From NCBI GenBank assembly GCA_030272585.1, contig BSYQ01000013.1, forward strand, positions 1,178,001 through 1,242,000: a DNA stretch of 64,000 bases, given 5' to 3'. Below the pieces are notes generated by a model. That model saw nothing but the letters and a program-made list of their open reading frames with translations. It was not told the DNA's origin and did not search any database. The stretch is from Bryopsis sp. KO-2023 (Eukaryota > Chlorophyta > Ulvophyceae > Bryopsidales > Bryopsidaceae). Positions 58,198-64,000 of the stretch are shown here, one piece after another; the stretch's first letter is position 1; each line of letters begins with the position of its first letter. Both the position numbers and the translations under genes were made by a program.

Positions 58198-59833
58198 CTA
58201 ATCCACCACTCTGGCCATCACGAAAAACAGAAACCTCCTCCCCATGTCGTTCTTTTCAGGTCTGGGTGCTTTCCACCCCACCCCTGCATAAACCCCTGGG
58301 CCGATCGGCCTCAGATAATCTACCAAACCTCCGCTAAAAGGATACAGAGGGTCCTTCGGCTTCGGCCAACCTGCCACAGGGACATCCTCATCCCTCAGCC
58401 CCAGTTTCTCCCTGGGCAGATATTCCAGAGTCATGTCGGCCAGCTCCCCGGTGGGGTTTACCGTAGATATGTCGATGTTTGCTTTGAAATAGCCGGGGTA
58501 GAGGGAATCCCCCGGAGGTCCTCTGTTCAGCAACACTCGACCGTACAGGTCATCAGATTCAGGTTCCAGGAAATACGCTTTCTGGAAGCGATTCAACCCC
58601 AGAAAGTTGAAGGCTGGGAGGGCTGCGATTCCGTCGTAACGGTACACCTGTGACATTGACAGTCAGACAGTCCTTTTTTTTGCATGATTTTGCATAAGAT
58701 GGGCTACACATAAAAATCTCCTTTTTTTTGTTAATTTAAACTAAAATTTGGTGAATCGTAAGGATTCACCAACATAACCTCCAGCTATATGTTGCTGACA
58801 TATGCTTACTTCGCATACAGAAGCCGAAAAAACAAGGGCTTGTCGACAATACAGTTTCAATATTTCCCCAAGTATGGAATTTGCGATTGTATGGAATTTT
58901 TTGCCTCCGGGTGGAGCAGCTCAGCTACACTTTGAATCAGAAAATTTTAAAGAAAAGCAAATCCATACAAGTTTCTTGGGGAAAAAAACAAGGTCAAAAA
59001 AATAGTAATAAAGGAATAAACTGGAGAAAATGAGTGATGTGGTAACCAGTGTATTTTTTTTCAATTTCACTGGCCCCACAGTGGCCCTAAATTTGGCCGT
59101 TTAATCCAGTTATGGCCCTTTTGTGGCCCCAATTTGCCCGAAAAAAAAATAGAATGTGGCCCCAACTTCAGAAACAGAAATTACAAGGCTTGGTATTTAT
59201 ATAGCATTTACTTAATGTTGTTGGTTTTGAATTTTGTGGGAACTCGATTGATCTCTCGGATGTGGCCCAGGCCTTACAAACTTCGGGTGAATGTGGCCCT
59301 TACGTGGCCCCAAATTCATCTTGTAATTAAACGTTTTGGCCCTTTTGTGGCCCAAAATTTGCCATTCTGATTTTTTAGGGGGCCAAAATTGGCCACAAAA
59401 AAATACACTGGTGGTAACCCACCTGTCCAGGCTCCTCAGGGAAGTCGTCCCAAAGGGAATGGAAACTGGCTCTGCCTGTCTTCATTTCAGAAGAAGTGTG
59501 TCGAGCGGCACTGATTTTCCACAGGTTGATGATTTCCTTGGGTCCCAGCCGGTCGAGCAGCTTCGCCCTGTCACGTTCGGGGATCTCCGAGACCAAATCC
59601 CATATTTCGCTGGCTTTGCCGCCCTCCGGCGTATTGAAGGCCAAGTCCAGCTTGTCCTCCAACGAGATAAGGTTGGCGACTTGAGAAAGTCGCTCCTCCG
59701 CGCTGAAAGACCCTGCCCGGCATCTCTTCGAAAGCGAGCGGGGATTGAGCGCTGGACGCAAACCGCAGTGGTGGGTGGATCGAAAGCGCGGGCTGCACGG
59801 CGTCGGAAACGAGGCTGATAGAGCCAACATCAT
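58198..59833 (-). CDS. Unknown protein with possible plastid transit peptide
   Basis: Two exons in phase 0 (59423-59833 and 58198-58647) give 286 aa. The N-terminus (MMLALSASFPTPCSPRFRST, then more Ser/Arg/Pro and no acid until about residue 46) looks like a plastid or mitochondrial targeting peptide. A helical region follows (DKLDLAFNTPEGGKASEIWD, DRAKLLDRLGPKEIINLW). The second exon is rich in Gly/Pro/aromatics with YPGYFKANIDISTVNP and GPGVYAGVGWKAP and ends RRFLFFVMARVVD. The latter pattern reminds me of lipocalin-like plastid lipid-associated proteins, but that is only a resemblance. The single intron carries a MITE. It is head to head with receptor 2, 420 bp apart. Confidence 0.7.
59046..59411. 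mobile_element. MITE within the intron of the plastid-like gene
   Basis: 366 bp. Ends are CCAGTGTATTTTTTT and its inverse AAAAAAATACACTGG. Six bp (TGGTAA) are repeated on both sides (59040-59045, 59412-59417). The interior holds many TGGCCC/TGGCCCC words, including two near-copies of GGCCCTTTTGTGGCCC (near 59,117 and 59,339). Superfamily uncertain. Its right edge lies 11 nt from the exon 1 donor. Confidence 0.75.
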
Positions 59834-60252
59834 TGGTTTACTTTCACCCGGCCTTTTTCCTGATCATTGGGTGCCAGATGCAATCAGTCAGACAAGTGGG
59901 ATGGGGTGGATGAGAAGGAAAATCGGGTGGACCCCTCCAGTGTCTGATCCTCTCACGACTGCGCAGTTTCCACCCACATATCGCCCGTTTTTGACGCGAT
60001 ATTCGTTCGGTTGTGCGTTGTTTTCTCGCCGTTCGAGAAAACCAACCGGCCCCACCGCCGCCACTGCTTCACTGGAGGTCACACTTCATCACACTTTGTC
60101 ACACTTTCGTTTTGGCAGCTGCTAGCACGCGGTCTGGAAGAAACAATCACTCATTGTGACGAAACGCTCGATGATTCGCTTCTTTATTGGGTGGGTGGCT
60201 GGGTTTTTGAATCGGATCCTTCCTCAGGAGCCTGGAGGGGAGTTGCGCGAGG
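59834..60252. promoter_or_regulatory. Divergent promoter region, plastid-like gene / receptor 2
   Basis: 420 bp between head-to-head start codons, GC-richer than average. It contains TCACACTT repeats near 60,078-60,104 (CACACTTCATCACACTTTG). The promoter role is inferred from orientation. Confidence 0.4.
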
Positions 60253-63200
60253 ATGGCGAACTTCGTGATATGTTTGATTTTATGGTCTGTTTTCATGGTG
60301 GAGGCCACCGTCGCCGCTGACGGCCGTCTGAAGACTTTCAAGGATGTGTCGTCCGAGCGGATGCGGGCGTTCGCTGAGAACGCGTCGCTTCACATGATCG
60401 AAAGGAGCCGATCCGGCGACGAGTGCCGGTGCGGGTACCACGCGTGTGGAGACGATTTTATTGGCCTTGTGTCTGATTGCGTGGACTTATCCGTGGCGAA
60501 AGAATTCCACAACTGTGCTAAATCGGAAGAATGCACTCCAGTGAAGGTGCGAGGTTTGAAAACTTTCTGGTTCTTTATTTTGGTGCTGCTATGCCTTTCG
60601 GCAGGTTTTTTGGAAGCTTACCCTCTTTTTTCTGTTTTTTTTAATTTATTTTTTGGAGGGGAGGATTTTTAATTTTTATATCTAACACGAGCTTATAAAA
60701 GGTAAAGATGTTATATTATTATTTTATTATACATATTTTAATTTAGTTTAATTTTAAATTTTTTTTTTTTGGGGGGGGGGGTTGGGACAAAAGAACACTG
60801 AAGAAACAACAAATATTTTTTTTTTTTGTGGTGCCCTCGTGCTTGTATTCAAAAATGTGTGTGTGTGTGTTTTTGTTTTTGTTTCAGTTGTATTTCCGGG
60901 ATGCCTTTTTGAGATCCCCACCAGAGCAAAAGCTTGACTTTTCGTCCAAGGACCACTCGATGGAAGCGATGATCAATGAAATATGTCTTCTCCAGGTCAG
61001 TTCCCCACTTTTGGATTTACTTTTTTTTCACTTTCTACTTTTTTTTTCTTTCGCTTTTTTTTTTCTTTCCCCCTGAATGTTTATTTTTTTTTGGGGGGGG
61101 GGAAGAAAGCAGAAAGCTTTCGACATTCTGTATGAGTTTGTACCAGCTGTCGAATACCACAGTTCAAATCCCGAGGGATGCATATTCACCATGCTTTTCA
61201 ATGTAATGCATCAAAAATTGGGAAAGTATTTTTTTTAGCTAGCTTGGATTGATTTTTAATTTTTTTTAGTTTTTTTTTTCGGGAATCAGCCGATTGGCAA
61301 GACTTTTTGTCACCTGCAGATTTGAACACTCAAATTTCAGTTGGAGTAGAGACGTGTGTGTGTGTGTCGGAATCTTTCTTACAATACCGTATCACCCCCC
61401 CAAATAAATAACCAATGTGTGTGTGTGTGTGTTTTCCAGTCTTTGACTGAAACGGACATTTTCCAAATAGCCAGTGAAATTGACTTACTGGACGGGAAAA
61501 GAGATGGTTTCAAGGGATGGATTTACTTTGGGACACCAAATGGAATGATGACGTAAGTTTTACATAAACAAAGAGTGAGATTCAGAAAGGATATGGCCAG
61601 ATTTTACCATGGAAAATCCAATCACTCAAATTTAAGAAATTCATTTTTCAATATGAATGATTCCCAGTAATTGGATTTGTTTAGGTTACATTCTTTTGTT
61701 TTTATACATGTATTTATTTTTTTCTATTTTTTTTTTTGGGGGGGGGGCGGGAGAGGGATGGAGTGCATGTGCAAGATTTCAAACGAGTTCCTGTTTTGGG
61801 CATCTATCTTCACTTATTTATGGTTGATTTTTTTTCAAAATCAACACTTCACGAGTTTCAAATCACAAACTGTTGTTTCATGTGTGGGTAGCTCAGTGCA
61901 GTCTGTCCGCTCTGCAAATTAGCACCACCCCTCTATTGATAATAATAAATCTGGACGCTGTATTCAGAAATTTACTTACAGATATATATATATATATATA
62001 TTTATTCAGTGCTTGATTCATATTTTGATCTTTTCCCTTTTCCACCCCTTGAAAACCCTGACGCACACCATCTCATTAAATGCTTATTTCTGTTTGTTTT
62101 TTTTTTGCCTTTTTTTTGTGCAGTACATTTCCTGGCAATGTGAGGGATAGATATGGTAGCGACCATCATGGTGCTTCATGTGAGCCTTTTGATCCTGTAA
62201 GTTTTTTTCGTTTTTTTCGTTTTTTTTTATACCGTGAAAGGGCCATGTTAGGTCTATACAGATGGGTGCTTTCATAAAATGTCGCAAAAAAAATGAGAAA
62301 TTATTATTATTATTTTTTTTCTTTTTGCCGACCTTCATTTGGCGTTCTGAAAAAGAATTGAAGCCTATTTTATCGAAAGGCAATCTTCATTAGAAAGAAT
62401 CCTGTCTGTCGTGCGACCGCTTTCAAGTATTTTCCCAAGATAAGAATAAAAACAATAAAAATATTCAGGATCGGGCGACTTTTCTTCTGGTGTGATTTTT
62501 TTTAATCAGTGCCTTACAGTACTTTATTTAATCCAACACCAGTTGATTTGATTTTGCTTTTTCTTGAGGGAGGATGGAGGTTTTAGTTGAATTTTTTAAA
62601 AAAGAGGGTTTGAGTTTTAGTTGGAAAACATTGGATAACCAGCCTTGTGTCGGTGCTGCCCTGTCAGACTCTGAGACCATGGTTCGGCCCAGCAATGAGC
62701 GCCAGGAAAGCTGTGGTGATATTGGTGGATGAGTCAGGTACTGTACCTGCAAAAAGCTGATTTGCAGAAAAAAGTCCCTAGAATAACATTCAAAAAAAAT
62801 CCCTAGCTTGAAGGATTTCATGAAGATTTGACTTGTGGATTTCAAGTTTCTGGGAATGTCTCATGTGTGTTTCATTCTTCAGCGGGTGCTGTCTGACATG
62901 GAGTTGTCAGTCGCTGTTTTTACTACTCTGCTACTTGCTACTGTGCTACTGCAATGCATTGAAAAACAAAAAATCGAAGTGGAGGTGGGCAAAATTGGGA
63001 AAATGGAGAAAAAAATAAAATATAAAAAAAATTCCAAAATGGACGGAATTTTCCATTTTGGGGTGGGATTTTTCTTGAAACTGACTGAGTAGTACATCAT
63101 GCAGGTACTGTGAATCGGTTTTTGATTGCAAATTGCACTGTCAGCAAATGATTGCTTTTTTGGCCACCAGCTCTCTAGAAGATAGTTTTCTTTTCAACCC

Positions 63201-64000
63201 TTGCAACATGCAATCTTTTCCAGCGCAATCAAAAATCGATTCAAAGTGCATTTCAAAGCAGAAAAAGATTATGTTTTTTCAAAAAATAAAATAAAAATAT
63301 ATATGCGTGTGTGAAAACCTCAAAGATATGACTCCCAGCTAAAACACGTGCGCTTGTGTGTTTATCTTTCGACTGATATTGCGACCAGCAGCGAACCCCA
63401 GATGTGCGACCTTTCTTGAAATATGCGTTTTGTTTCAGTTTTTCCAGTTTTTTCAGTTTTTCCGTTGTCCTTGCAGCCACGGAGCAGGCAAAGAGAATCG
63501 TGGCGAAAGTTCTGACGACTTTGACGTACTCCGACAAAGTGAGCGTTTTGGTGTGCAACTCCGAACGGAAAGAGGACAGCTTCGTGTACTGCGATGGCGA
63601 CGCCGAGGGAGAGCACGTCGAGGGCAGCGAAGATGACAAGAAAGTTAAGAAGGTTTGCTTTCAGGACGGTTCGGAGGAAAACGCCCAAGGCTTGAAAGAT
63701 CTGCTGGACCAAGGGAGTGTTGCGAGTCTGGTGCCCGCGTTCGAACACGCCTTCAAACTCCTCAAAGGGATCGAAAAGGATGAAGCCGACAAGGTAAAGA
63801 AGCGCTGCCACAAGGTGGTTCTACACCCATCCATGTTAACAGGAAAATGTTCAACGCCTGCGCATTGAAACTCGGGCGTCTAAGGTTGACCCTCACTTTG
63901 TTTTTCCCCTTGCACAGATGATCTTGTTCATTGCCAGCGACACGTTTTCCCCTGAGACCACGGAAGACGTCCTTCAAGCAGTGGAGCTTCAACAAGATCC
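60253..64000 (+). CDS. Second alpha2delta/CACHD1-like receptor gene (3' truncated by window)
   Basis: Paralogue of the receptor kinase at 30.1-36.7 kb with the same exon plan. In-phase exons: 60253-60546, 60888-60995, 61113-61202, 61440-61552, 62124-62196, 62668-62737, 63477-63793, and 63918 to the window end. Signal peptide (MANFVICLILWSVFM), the Cys-rich start (CRCGYHACGDDF ... CTPVK), LRSPPEQKLDFSSKD, FKGWIYFGTPNGMMT, GASCEPFDP, TLRPWFGPAM and the VWA start VVILVDESAT are all present. The MIDAS-like DESAT keeps the first Asp that copy 1 has lost. It has an extra exon (61113-61202, AFDILYEFVPAVEYH) not found in copy 1. Whether it ends in a lectin domain and kinase cannot be seen. Confidence 0.85.
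61727..61747 (+). repeat. Intronic T-then-G homopolymer tract (one of seven)
   Basis: A run of about 11 T followed directly by about 10 G in the sense strand of an intron. The same arrangement occurs at 19638-19661, 32002-32024, 33937-33967, 34495-34516, 60759-60781 and 61085-61102. Confidence 0.85.

Noticed and set aside
1..64000. CRISPR arrays, operons, ribosome-binding sites, bacterial terminators
   Set aside because: The window is eukaryotic; short direct repeats seen are microsatellites or MITE ends, not spaced arrays.

Overview
This is eukaryotic nuclear DNA. Most host genes are cut by short GT-AG introns with T-rich ends, and the rest of the window is AT-rich, full of homopolymer runs, LTR retrotransposons and MITEs. 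The gene set fits a unicellular eukaryote, most likely an alga. It includes a sterol C24-methyltransferase, a GH9 cellulase, a GH5_7 mannanase, a mitochondrial bL27 of plant/algal type, a gene with a plausible plastid transit peptide, and a chromodomain Ty3/Gypsy element. I cannot name the lineage. No tRNA, rRNA or CRISPR array was seen.

Layout. 1-6.2 kb: right-hand part of a chromovirus-type Ty3/Gypsy element (gag, pol, probable 3' LTR). 6.2-9.9 kb: decayed fragments of a kinesin motor domain (two places) and of a KCTD-like T1/BTB protein. 11.4-15.4 kb (-): ten-exon membrane-anchored GH5_7 beta-mannanase. 16.3-17.9 kb (-): mitochondrial bL27. 18.6-21.6 kb (+): sterol C24-methyltransferase, six exons. 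23.3-24.8 kb (+): intronless membrane-anchored GH9 cellulase. 25.9-29.5 kb (-): MINPP1-like histidine phosphatase, seven exons. 30.1-36.7 kb (+): a receptor kinase with an alpha2delta/CACHD1-like ectodomain, a C-type lectin domain, one membrane segment and a kinase domain. 37.9-41.6 kb: retroelement debris and a TA-flanked MITE. 42.2-45.0 kb (-): ARGLU1-like splicing factor. 45.2-48.9 kb (+): TAM41. 49.35-54.0 kb: an apparently intact, very compact LTR retrotransposon with identical 148-bp LTRs. 54.2-55.0 kb: a second TA-flanked MITE. 55.6-56.3 kb (-): a four-exon gene for a small secreted polyglycine protein. 58.2-59.8 kb (-): two-exon, possibly plastid-targeted protein with a MITE in its only intron. 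60.25 kb to the end (+): a second, truncated copy of the receptor ectodomain gene.

Organisation. Four minus-strand genes stand head to head with a plus-strand neighbour (bL27m/SMT, MINPP1/receptor 1, ARGLU1/TAM41, plastid-like gene/receptor 2), with gaps of about 0.2-0.65 kb that probably hold shared promoters. The most notable content is the receptor family: animal-type Ca-channel alpha2delta/CACHD1-like extracellular modules joined in one gene to a C-type lectin domain and a cytoplasmic kinase. Exon models were assembled by hand from splice consensus, reading phase and family similarity, and no database was consulted.
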